A stretch of 12,207 bases of DNA from Candidatus Omnitrophota bacterium (GTDB lineage Bacteria; Omnitrophota; Gorgyraeia; Gygaellales; Profunditerraquicolaceae). How positions within the stretch are numbered: position 1 is the stretch's first letter; each line of letters opens with the position of its first letter. Made by a program: the position numbers and the translations under genes. Below the pieces are notes generated by a model that was given only the letters and a program-made list of their open reading frames with translations, did not search any database and was not told where the DNA came from. Of this stretch, positions 6,759 through 12,207 are shown in pieces. Where the stretch lies: contig JAPLLQ010000009.1 of the NCBI GenBank assembly GCA_026387485.1, forward strand, positions 1 to 12,207, read 5' to 3'.

Positions 6759-7560
6759 ATGATTAATAACGTAAAAGCCGTTCTTAAAAGATATATAAAA
6801 GAAGATTCATTTCTACGGGTAAGCTTAAAGATAGTATATAAGTTTTTTATAAAGTGTTTGAATCTACCTGACTATGCGTCTGAACTCGGTTTTTGGAGAT
6901 CATGGCTACCCAAAAATTGGGAGCGGTTATCTTGCCAAGAATTGCAGAAAATAATTTTTCCTAAACCACTGTTAATCTTTATCAACAAGTTGCAAAATAA
7001 TGGCTGCGGAAATTTAGAATTATTAGAAATTGGATCAGGCCCGGTTTCTTTATTAGCATGGGGAGTTAACAAAAATCTTTTTCATGTTGTAGCAATTGAT
7101 GCACTTGCAGATAGTTACGAAAAAATAATGAAAAACTATAAATACAGCTATCCCATTAAACCAATAAAAGGATATGGGGAAAGATTGCCGAATGTAGTGA
7201 ATAAAAAAGTTTTTGACATAATTTACTCTAGCAATGCTCTCGATCATGTAGTATCTCCAGAGAAATGTTTGAATAATATGTTTAAAGTTCTTAAAAAAAG
7301 GGGGGGTATATTTACTTGGAAGGATATATTAATGAAGGTACCATAGAGCACTTTACGGGACTGCATCAGTATAACTTGGAACCAATCAATGGCCATTTGT
7401 TTTGTACGGACAAGAAAAACAGGACTCTAAATTTAACAAAAAAATAGGACTGAAATGTGTGTACCAAGAAATTGTACAAGCCAGAGAAAGATCATGTGAT
7501 ACACCTTTTGTAGGTAATTGTGAGGATAAATGGTACACAATTATTTTTCAAAAAGTATAA
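6759..7560 (+). pseudogene. Class I SAM-dependent methyltransferase, broken by two homopolymer frameshifts
   Basis: From ATG 6759 the frame has LELLEIGSGPVSLLAWG (SAM-binding motif I), VVAIDALAD (acidic residue after strand 2), and FDIIYSSNALDHVVSP (motif IV region). It then meets a run of seven A and seven G (7293-7306) and stops at 7344-7346. Protein-like sequence continues in the next frame (YIYLEGYINEGTIEHFTGLH, then QYNLEPINGHLFCTDKK) to a TAG at 7445 just after a run of seven A (7438-7444). It resumes in the third frame (IGLKCVYQEIVQARER, then DKWYTIIFQKV) and ends at TAA 7558-7560. One extra base in each run would restore about 267 residues. It would methylate a small molecule or sugar; neighbouring fragments suggest a polysaccharide locus. 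Sequencing undercalls are an alternative to true decay. Confidence 0.75.
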
Positions 7561-7890
7561 AATTAGTACTATGGAGCATAAGAGCAGCATGTATATGCAC
7601 ATTCGGTTCATGATCCACTGATGGAAGTTTATTATTGACTATTTTTTACACTCTTCGTAATTTATGAAAAATAAAGCAGATACGAACAAAAAAGTATTCC
7701 TGCGTACGTTCGGTTGTCAGATGGGCAAATTGTTACACTCGGATTTTAAACTCGTTAAGGTAATGGTATAAAGATTAATTTCTTGTAATATAATGAGTAA
7801 GGAAAACAGGCGAAGAGGGAATCAAACTAAGTGAAAAGGGAATATAATTGTTTGGTATTTAATGAAACAAGAATTAATTTTTAGTTTACA
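7561..7890. other. Intergenic stretch upstream of the carbamoyltransferase operon
   Basis: Apart from the MiaB-like fragment at 7664-7771, nothing here looks coding. A TATAAT at 7789-7794 could be the -10 box of the downstream operon, giving a leader of about 90 bases, but there is no good -35 box at the right distance. The leader has no Shine-Dalgarno sequence next to the ATG at 7891. No terminator hairpin was seen after the methyltransferase remnant. Confidence 0.4.
7664..7771 (+). pseudogene. N-terminal fragment resembling MiaB-type methylthiotransferase
   Basis: ATG 7664 opens a 35-codon frame reading NKKVFLRTFGCQMGKLLHSD and then FKLVKVMV. MiaB and related radical SAM methylthiotransferases begin with 'KKvfixTyGCQMNxxDSExv', whose cysteine is the first ligand of the auxiliary iron-sulfur cluster. 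Match, order and spacing are good (TFGCQM, then SD at the DSE position), but the frame ends straight after and the radical SAM CxxxCxxC core is missing. Functional methylthiotransferases have more than 400 residues, so this is a relic. A second, more damaged copy lies at 11337-11429. Confidence 0.5.
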
Positions 7891-9699
7891 ATGAAAATAT
7901 TAGGTATTTCATGTTTTTATCACGATAGCGCTGCCTGTATAGTGAGCGATGGCGAAATTATTGCTGCTGTGCAAGAGGAGCGTTTTACTCGCAAGAAGCA
8001 CGATGCCGGTTTTCCTATAAATGCTATTAACTATTGCCTTAAGGAAGCGGGGATTAGCGCAGGAGATTTAGATTTTGTTGCATTTTACGATAAGCCTTTT
8101 ATTAAGTTCGAGCGTATTTTAGAGACGGCGCTTAGTTATGCCCCAAGCGGAATAAGCCAATTCATACAAGCTATTCCTGTTTGGTTGAAACAAAAACTGT
8201 GGGTTTCTGAGATAATCAGGAAAGATTTAGCTTTTAATGGGAAAATTGTTTTTACTGAACATCATGAGTCGCATGCAGCAAGTGCTTTTTATCCTTCGCC
8301 CTTTCAACAAGCCGCGTTTTTAACTATAGATGGAGTAGGCGAGTGGGAGACAGCTAGTTTTGGTGTTGGTAAGGGTAATAGTTTAGATATTCAACAGTAT
8401 CTTCGATTTCCAAATTCTTTAGGTTTGTTATATTCGGCGTTTACCTTTTACACAGGTTTTAGGGTGAATTCTGGAGAGTATAAACTTATGGGATTGGCTC
8501 CTTATGGTAAGCCTTTATATAGAGATATAATCCTTAAAGAGTTAATTGATTTAAAAGATGATGGTTCTTTTAAGATGAATATGAAATATTTTGGGTTTTG
8601 TAATAGTTTACGCATGACAAATTTGCGTTTTAATCGTTTATTTGGTTTTCCACCTAGAGAGCCAGAGACGAAAATAACGCAAAAGTTTATGGATATAGCT
8701 GCTTCTATTCAAGAAGTAACAGAGGAAATTATGCTTAAAATGGTTTTTCATATCCATAAAGTTACTGGCCAGGAGAAGTTATGCCTTGCAGGGGGAGTGG
8801 CTTTAAATTGCGTAGGTAATGGCCGCATCTTGCGAGAAGGCCCATTTAAAGATATCTGGATACAGCCAGCTAGCGGAGACGCGGGTGGTGCGTTAGGTGC
8901 TGCGTTTATAGTTTGGCATAAGTATTTGAATAATAACCGTTTTATCGATGGAATTAATGATTTACAAAAGGCTTCATTATTAGGTCCGTCTTATAGTGAT
9001 GATTATATTGAAAGCTTCTTAAAGAAGCAAAATATCCCCTATAGTCGCTTAGGCTATAGTGATATTGTAGAAAAAGTCTCTAATTTAATTATTGCGGGCA
9101 AGGTTATTGGATGGTTTCAAGGACGGATAGAGTTTGGGCCGCGAGCTCTAGGCGCAAGGAGTATTATTGGCGATGCGCGTAATCCGGATATGCAGTCTAA
9201 AATGAATCTTAAGATAAAATACCGCGAGTCTTTCCGTCCGTTTGCGCCTACGGTTTTAAGGGAGAAGGTTTCAGAGTGGTTTGAATTAGACAGAGAAAGC
9301 CCCTATATGCTTTTGGTTGCACCTGTAAAAGATGATAAAAGGTCCAAGATTTCAGGAGATTTTAGCGGATTTGATAAACTAAAAACAGTGCGTTCTTTGA
9401 TTCCTGCGGTAACTCATGTGGATTATTCTACCCGCATTCAGACAATAGAGAAGGCTGATAATCCGCTCTATTATGATATAATTCAGGCTTTTTTTGAGAA
9501 AACAGGTTGCCCGGTTATCATAAATACATCCTTTAATGTAAGAGGAGAGCCTTTAGTTCTAAGCCCTGAAGATGCTTATAAGTGTTTTATGCGCACGGAA
9601 ATGGATTATTTAATGCTGGAAAGTTTCTTATTGGACAAGAAGAAACAAGTTCCTGTTGAAAAAGACGTAAACTGGAAAAAAGAATTTGAATTAGACTAA
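7891..9699 (+). CDS. O-carbamoyltransferase, NodU/CmcH/TobZ family (SxtI-like)
   Basis: This enzyme transfers a carbamoyl group from carbamoyl phosphate, through carbamoyl-adenylate, to a hydroxyl group of its acceptor. The 602-residue length is typical. The N-terminal domain opens with GISCFYHDSAA (H11) and EERFTRKKHD (29-38), has the metal-binding HHESHAA (124-130) and TIDGVGE (145-151), then GEYKLMGLAPYG (195-206) and GGVALN (301-306). The C-terminal YrdC-like domain has GRIEFGPRALGARSI (411-425), FRPFAP and NTSFNVRGEP (545-554). All key motifs are intact. The stop directly abuts the ATG of the SxtJ-like gene. The partners suggest that the acceptor lies at or in the membrane, but the acceptor itself is unknown. 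There is no Shine-Dalgarno site before the ATG. Confidence 0.94.
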   Translation: MKILGISCFYHDSAACIVSDGEIIAAVQEERFTRKKHDAGFPINAINYCLKEAGISAGDLDFVAFYDKPFIKFERILETALSYAPSGISQFIQAIPVWLKQKLWVSEIIRKDLAFNGKIVFTEHHESHAASAFYPSPFQQAAFLTIDGVGEWETASFGVGKGNSLDIQQYLRFPNSLGLLYSAFTFYTGFRVNSGEYKLMGLAPYGKPLYRDIILKELIDLKDDGSFKMNMKYFGFCNSLRMTNLRFNRLFGFPPREPETKITQKFMDIAASIQEVTEEIMLKMVFHIHKVTGQEKLCLAGGVALNCVGNGRILREGPFKDIWIQPASGDAGGALGAAFIVWHKYLNNNRFIDGINDLQKASLLGPSYSDDYIESFLKKQNIPYSRLGYSDIVEKVSNLIIAGKVIGWFQGRIEFGPRALGARSIIGDARNPDMQSKMNLKIKYRESFRPFAPTVLREKVSEWFELDRESPYMLLVAPVKDDKRSKISGDFSGFDKLKTVRSLIPAVTHVDYSTRIQTIEKADNPLYYDIIQAFFEKTGCPVIINTSFNVRGEPLVLSPEDAYKCFMRTEMDYLMLESFLLDKKKQVPVEKDVNWKKEFELD

Positions 9700-10098
9700 A
9701 TGAAGAAACTTAATTTGGATAAAAGAACATTAAAAAAGTTTGGAGTAACTATGGGGATAGCGTTTTTAGTTATCTCTAGTCTATTTTTCTTCCGGCAGAA
9801 GTATGCTGGTACTATGTATAGCTTAGTAGTTTCGTGCGTATTTTTAATAATGGAATTAGTTTTGCCTGCTTTCTTAGGGCCGGTATATATAATTTGGATG
9901 CGTTTTTCTTTTATTCTAGGCTGGATTAACACCAGAGTTATTTTGGTTGTTTTGTTTTATCTAATTTTTACACCGGTAGGTTTATTTATGCGATTATTTA
10001 GGATTGATCTGCTAGAAAGAAAAAATAAAGAAGAGACATATTGGAAGAAGAAGGAGAAGGCAGAATTTAACTCTTTAAATTACGAGAGGAGATTTTAG
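9700..10098 (+). CDS. SxtJ-like membrane protein
   Basis: This is a 132-residue membrane protein with a basic N-terminus (KKLNLDKRTLKKFG), hydrophobic segments at about 15-31, 40-58 and 78-98, and a charged C-terminal tail containing ETYWKKKEKAEF and ending YERRF. Size, layout and the elements ILGWINTRVIL and TPVGLFMRLF fit the SxtJ family, known mainly from being coded beside carbamoyltransferases. The biochemical role is not established. A reasonable inference is that it anchors the carbamoyltransferase at the inner membrane or presents a lipid-linked acceptor. The ATG follows the carbamoyltransferase TAA with no gap, so translation is probably coupled. Confidence 0.8.
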   Translation: MKKLNLDKRTLKKFGVTMGIAFLVISSLFFFRQKYAGTMYSLVVSCVFLIMELVLPAFLGPVYIIWMRFSFILGWINTRVILVVLFYLIFTPVGLFMRLFRIDLLERKNKEETYWKKKEKAEFNSLNYERRF

Positions 10099-10102
10099 AC
10101 TC

Positions 10103-10261
10103 ATGGGTAAACTAAGCACATTAAAGGAATTCTGGGATTTCTTAAGGGTGAGAAAGAGATGGTGGCTGGCTCCGATAATCGTAATGCTTTTATTGCTGGG
10201 GGCGCTTTTATTTTTTACGCAGAGTAGCGTGGTTGCACCTTTTATTTATACATTATTCTAG
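10103..10261 (+). CDS. DUF5989/SxtK-like small membrane protein
   Basis: This 52-residue protein starts four bases after the SxtJ-like stop, with GAGGAG about 12 bases before the ATG. The N-terminal half is LKEFWDFLRVRKRWWLAPI: an amphipathic, aromatic and basic stretch. A single membrane helix follows (about 24-46), with TQSSVVAPFIYTLF at the end. The 'EFWxFLrxRKkwWLxPI' pattern and the closing 'S.vaPFIYtlF' are characteristic of the DUF5989 family, coded next to carbamoyltransferases and SxtJ proteins and equivalent in place and size to SxtK. Function is unknown. It is short enough to be missed by automatic gene finding. Confidence 0.85.
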   Translation: MGKLSTLKEFWDFLRVRKRWWLAPIIVMLLLLGALLFFTQSSVVAPFIYTLF

Positions 10262-10326
10262 AATTGTTATGATTTTTTAAGTACGAGAAATACGCGCTAC
10301 TGACGAGAACAATTAGTCCACTGAAT

Positions 10327-10334
10327 GGGGGGGG
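10327..10334 (+). repeat. Run of eight G in the translation start region of the SGNH gene
   Basis: Eight G lie three bases before the ATG at 10338 and supply its Shine-Dalgarno sequence. Slippage would change the strength or spacing of the ribosome site without touching the coding frame. A second run of eight G lies inside the same gene. Confidence 0.6.
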
Positions 10335-10337
10335 AAG

Positions 10338-11306
10338 ATGTCTGCAAATAAAGATAGAAAAAGCTGGTTTGAAAGTAACCCTAAGAAAACCATCGGAGGC
10401 GTTGTGATTTTTATTATTATAATATCAGTTATCTTGCTGGAGTTCATACTAAGGATATTTTTTGGTTTAGGTAATCCAATATTATATGATTCAAACCCTT
10501 TCTATGGCTATAGGTTGTTGCCGCATCAGAATATTACAAGGTTCTATGGTACAAAAATAATAGTAAATAATCTTGGTTTGAGAGCGGACGAGGATTGGGA
10601 TAGCAACAGAAACAAAAAAGTATTATTTTTGGGAGATTCTGTTACCTATGGAGGAAGCTATATTGCAAATAAGGAATTATTTTCAACTTTAGCCATTAAT
10701 AAATTTAAAGATTATCATAGCGGAAATGGCGGTATAAATGGTTGGGGCGTAGAAAACGCATATGGGTTAGTCGTTGAGAGTAATTTCCTTCCCGCCGAAA
10801 TATGTGTGTCTATTTTTATCGAGGGTGACTTCTATAGGGGGTTAGCTGGAATAAGTGGATTACCTTTTTTTAATAAAAAACCTAAGTTTGCGCTAGAAGA
10901 GCTAGTATTATATTATATGTCTAAATTTATAAATAACAGAAGATATCTAGGGGGGGGAAACTTTTCATCTGAGAAGGAAATAGAAGCCGTTGTAGATAAA
11001 GCTGCGCGGAAGTTAAATGAAATGGATGCCTATTTAAAATCAAAAGGGATTAAACATGTAATATTTATCTCACCCTCTAGGGAGCAGGTCATTTTGGGTA
11101 GGCCAAAGGATGAGAGGGTAGAGAAGGCAATTAGTAAATACCGCTTGAATGTAAATTACATTCTTGATAGACAAAATAATGTTTATAGAGGAGATAAAGC
11201 AAAACTTTTTTACGATGGAATTCATCTTTCAAAGTTAGGACACAAAATTTGGGCAGAGATTATTCAGGATGAGCTGGTAAGGGTAGTATCTAATGACGCC
11301 AAATAG
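10338..11306 (+). CDS. Membrane-anchored SGNH/GDSL-type hydrolase
   Basis: This 322-residue protein has one N-terminal membrane helix (about 18-42) and then a soluble domain, probably facing the periplasm. The SGNH blocks are KVLFLGDSVTYG with nucleophile S101, NGGINGWG (block II), IEGDFYRG (161-168, block III position) and YDGIHLSKLGH (292-302) with D293 and H296. These enzymes are esterases, lipases or acyl- and acetyltransferase partners. Block III lacks the usual asparagine (EGD in place of G-x-N-D), a variation that may affect the oxyanion hole. It is the fourth gene of the carbamoyltransferase block, matching the place of the GDSL protein SxtL after SxtK. Eight G at 10950-10957 encode G205-G207 in frame. 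Confidence 0.82.
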   Translation: MSANKDRKSWFESNPKKTIGGVVIFIIIISVILLEFILRIFFGLGNPILYDSNPFYGYRLLPHQNITRFYGTKIIVNNLGLRADEDWDSNRNKKVLFLGDSVTYGGSYIANKELFSTLAINKFKDYHSGNGGINGWGVENAYGLVVESNFLPAEICVSIFIEGDFYRGLAGISGLPFFNKKPKFALEELVLYYMSKFINNRRYLGGGNFSSEKEIEAVVDKAARKLNEMDAYLKSKGIKHVIFISPSREQVILGRPKDERVEKAISKYRLNVNYILDRQNNVYRGDKAKLFYDGIHLSKLGHKIWAEIIQDELVRVVSNDAK

Positions 11307-11336
11307 GTAGTAATTAAAGTAGTTATTTTTAAAACC

Positions 11337-11429
11337 ATGTTTAAAGTCTTTATTTGCACGTTCGGTTGACAGATGAGTACGGTGGTGCATAATACTTTTA
11401 GAGCTTCTGAAGAAGCTAAGAGATTGTGA
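11337..11429 (+). pseudogene. Second, degenerate MiaB-like N-terminal fragment
   Basis: ATG 11337 reads FKVFICTFG, then TGA exactly where the MiaB cysteine codon should be, then QMSTVVHNT and SEEAKRL before the next stop. It shares ACGTTCGGTTG-CAGATG (one base differing) with the fragment at 7664-7771, in the same frame of the motif. The TGA is one base away from TGT or TGC. This is clearly not functional. Confidence 0.45.
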
Positions 11430-11577
11430 ATAATAGAATTATCGAAGAGGACAAATGAACATAATTGAAAGGTAAAAATAGTGTTTTTTAAGATAATTTT
11501 TCCAAATCTGTAATGTTGCCCATTATTTAAGGGGTTTTTAAGTTAGAACCGGCTCTTTGTTAATGGGGATTAGTACA

Positions 11578-11658
11578 TGTCCACCTTTTCGTGGGACATT
11601 ACTTAATATTTTACTCCTAAAAGAGTTACGCCAATCTAATTCCAAAAAAAGGTGGACA
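11578..11658. repeat. 12-bp perfect inverted repeat, possible IS or MITE remnant
   Basis: TGTCCACCTTTT (11578-11589) is repeated in inverse as AAAAGGTGGACA (11647-11658), 57 bases apart, with GGACA repeated again just outside the right arm. Transposon ends of the integrase-type IS groups often begin with TGTCC, but there is no transposase here and no family is assigned. No clear target-site duplication was found. Confidence 0.5.
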
Positions 11659-11681
11659 AAAAGGACAATTTTACTTATAAA
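11653..11681 (+). promoter_or_regulatory. Candidate promoter of the right-end structured element
   Basis: TGGACA (11653-11658), formed by the right arm of the inverted repeat, and TATAAA (11676-11681) are 17 bases apart. The predicted start is near 11688. Outward promoters made from transposon ends are known in general; this case is inferred from box match and spacing. Confidence 0.35.
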
Positions 11682-11827
11682 TTTATCTCTATATCTCGAT
11701 ATGCCCTCGATATTCGCCGAATCTGTTATATAATAGGCCCTGTAGAATGAGAGATACAATTGGTTCTATGACACTTTAGAGAGCAAAATTTCACGAAGGA
11801 GTTACTCTTAGGAGAAACTCTTTTTTT
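11677..11827 (+). ncRNA. Second copy of the candidate structured RNA element
   Basis: From 11677 the sequence aligns with 5402 onward. Shared blocks include TATAAA-TT-ATCTCTA, TATT-GCC-AATC, TAATAGG--CTGTA, AGAGATACA-TT and TTCTA, in the same order and with near-equal spacing. TATCTCT (11684-11690) pairs with AGAGATA (11750-11756), as ATCTCT pairs with AGAGAT in the first copy. Like that copy it has no long frame and ends in a hairpin with T-tract. It lies about 170 bases before the radical SAM gene, so it could be a separate small RNA or the front part of a leader. Confidence 0.4.
11796..11827 (+). terminator. Candidate terminator or attenuator upstream of radical SAM gene
   Basis: AAGGAGTT (11796-11803) pairs with AACTCTTT (11816-11823), including one G-T pair, across a 12-base loop, and a run of seven T occupies 11821-11827. 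The loop is long and the stem weak, so it may be conditional. Confidence 0.5.
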
Positions 11828-11999
11828 GGAAAATTTACTTATTTCTTCTTGTAACCTGGGTTGTATTTGATAATATTATAGCAAAAGTTAGCTTTAAATT
11901 AACCACTTATCTTATCAACGAACCATTTCAATAATTCCTTTCAATCTATCCTGCTTTTCTAGGATTGAGTTGCTTTTAGTAGAATCATTGGAGGCCTAA

Positions 12000-12207
12000 G
12001 TGTTAGCCGCAGAACAAATCTTATATAGAAACGTATTGTGTGTTTACCCTCATCAAAAGGGTGCGCCAGAGAAAAAATATTGCCCTCCTATTGGAATAGA
12101 ATATATTGCCGCTGCCCTGGAATGTTTAGCTGAGAAAGTTACGCTTATAGATATGAGGTTTGAGCCGGATCTGGATAAATTTATTGAAAATAACCAAGTG
12201 GATTTGG
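12000..12207 (+). CDS. B12-binding domain radical SAM protein, N-terminal end (partial)
   Basis: A GTG start at 12000 has GGAGG (11990-11994) five bases upstream, the best ribosome site in the window. The 69 complete codons visible read RNVLCVYPHQKGAPEKKY, CPPIGIEYIAAALE, VTLIDMRFEPDLDKFIENN and then run off the window. 'VLxVyPp', then 'PPlGieyIAaaLe', then 'VxliDmr' is the standard opening of the Rossmann-like B12-binding domain in class B radical SAM enzymes. The CxxxCxxC cluster motif and B12 histidine region would lie beyond the end. Such enzymes often act in modification of glycans, lipids or secondary metabolites. Whether it belongs to the carbamoyltransferase block is unclear, since nearly 700 bases separate them. 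Confidence 0.8.
   Translation, partial: MLAAEQILYRNVLCVYPHQKGAPEKKYCPPIGIEYIAAALECLAEKVTLIDMRFEPDLDKFIENNQVDL

Larger units (their letters stand above)
11307..11999. other. Intergenic stretch between SGNH gene and radical SAM gene
   Basis: No intact gene was found in about 690 bases. In order the stretch holds a MiaB-like fragment (11337-11429), AT-rich sequence without visible signals (11430-11577), a 12-bp inverted repeat (11578-11658), a candidate promoter and structured element (11653-11827), and about 170 AT-rich bases before the GTG start at 12000. No terminator was seen directly after the SGNH stop. Confidence 0.5.

Noticed and set aside
7700..7730. Integron attC-like recombination site around ACGTTCGGTT
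   Set aside because: The words do not fit the attC core consensus (GTTRRRY/RYYYAAC) and there are no paired arms with the right spacing.
7891..7893. Frameshift or pseudogene status for the carbamoyltransferase because it lacks a ribosome site
   Set aside because: The reading frame is full length with all motifs; the SxtJ-like and TetR genes also lack clear Shine-Dalgarno sites, so this is normal here.
7891..11306. A saxitoxin biosynthesis cluster
   Set aside because: Only the carbamoyltransferase-SxtJ-SxtK-SGNH types are present; none of the toxin core enzymes is in the window, so the likeness is in the module and not in the product.
11538..11759. Minus-strand ORF of 73 codons
   Set aside because: It covers the inverted repeat and the structured element, has no ribosome site and its composition is not protein-like.

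Overview
The window looks like part of a chromosome from an AT-rich, Gram-negative, probably uncultured bacterium. An outer-membrane TolC-type channel with a signal peptide, an EmrA-type periplasmic adaptor and several membrane-anchored surface-polysaccharide-type genes point to two membranes. The gene style (carbamoyltransferase, SxtJ, DUF5989, anchored SGNH protein, B12-binding radical SAM) resembles Candidatus Omnitrophota genomes, but that assignment is inference from protein style only.

Left part (1-5266). The window opens in the last codons of an ABC-F ATPase, followed by a complete tRNA-Asn(GUU) and a clean terminator. About 420 bases without a gene follow, closed by a very strong hairpin terminator. 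Then comes a four-gene operon of tightly packed or overlapping genes: a TetR repressor, a TolC-like outer-membrane channel, an EmrA-like adaptor and an EmrB-like DHA2 transporter. The promoter of this operon overlaps a near-palindrome and sits so close to the TetR ATG that the message may be leaderless. Together the four genes read as a self-regulated tripartite drug or toxin export system.

Middle part (5267-7890). A consensus promoter (TTGATA-17-TATAAT) starts a roughly 210-base segment with no ATG that ends in a terminator. It can fold into a long-range hairpin and has a diverged relative near the right end, so it is a good candidate for an undescribed structured RNA. Next is a stretch of broken genes: a 62-residue zinc-ribbon-like ORF, an unrecognised fragment, part of a class II glutamine amidotransferase-like domain, a winged-helix tail resembling Fic proteins, and a SAM methyltransferase broken by two one-base deficits in homopolymers. 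A MiaB-like N-terminal fragment lies just before the next operon.

Right part (7891-12207). An intact block encodes an O-carbamoyltransferase, an SxtJ-like membrane protein, a 52-residue DUF5989/SxtK-like protein and a membrane-anchored SGNH/GDSL hydrolase. This is the same order of gene types as sxtI-J-K-L in cyanobacterial saxitoxin clusters, but here it stands alone with no toxin genes. It suggests a general carbamoyl-transfer module acting at the membrane, perhaps on a glycan. The block is flanked by two degenerate MiaB 5' fragments in direct orientation. After it come about 690 bases without an intact gene, containing a 12-bp inverted repeat and the second copy of the structured element, and then the start of a B12-binding radical SAM protein that runs off the end.
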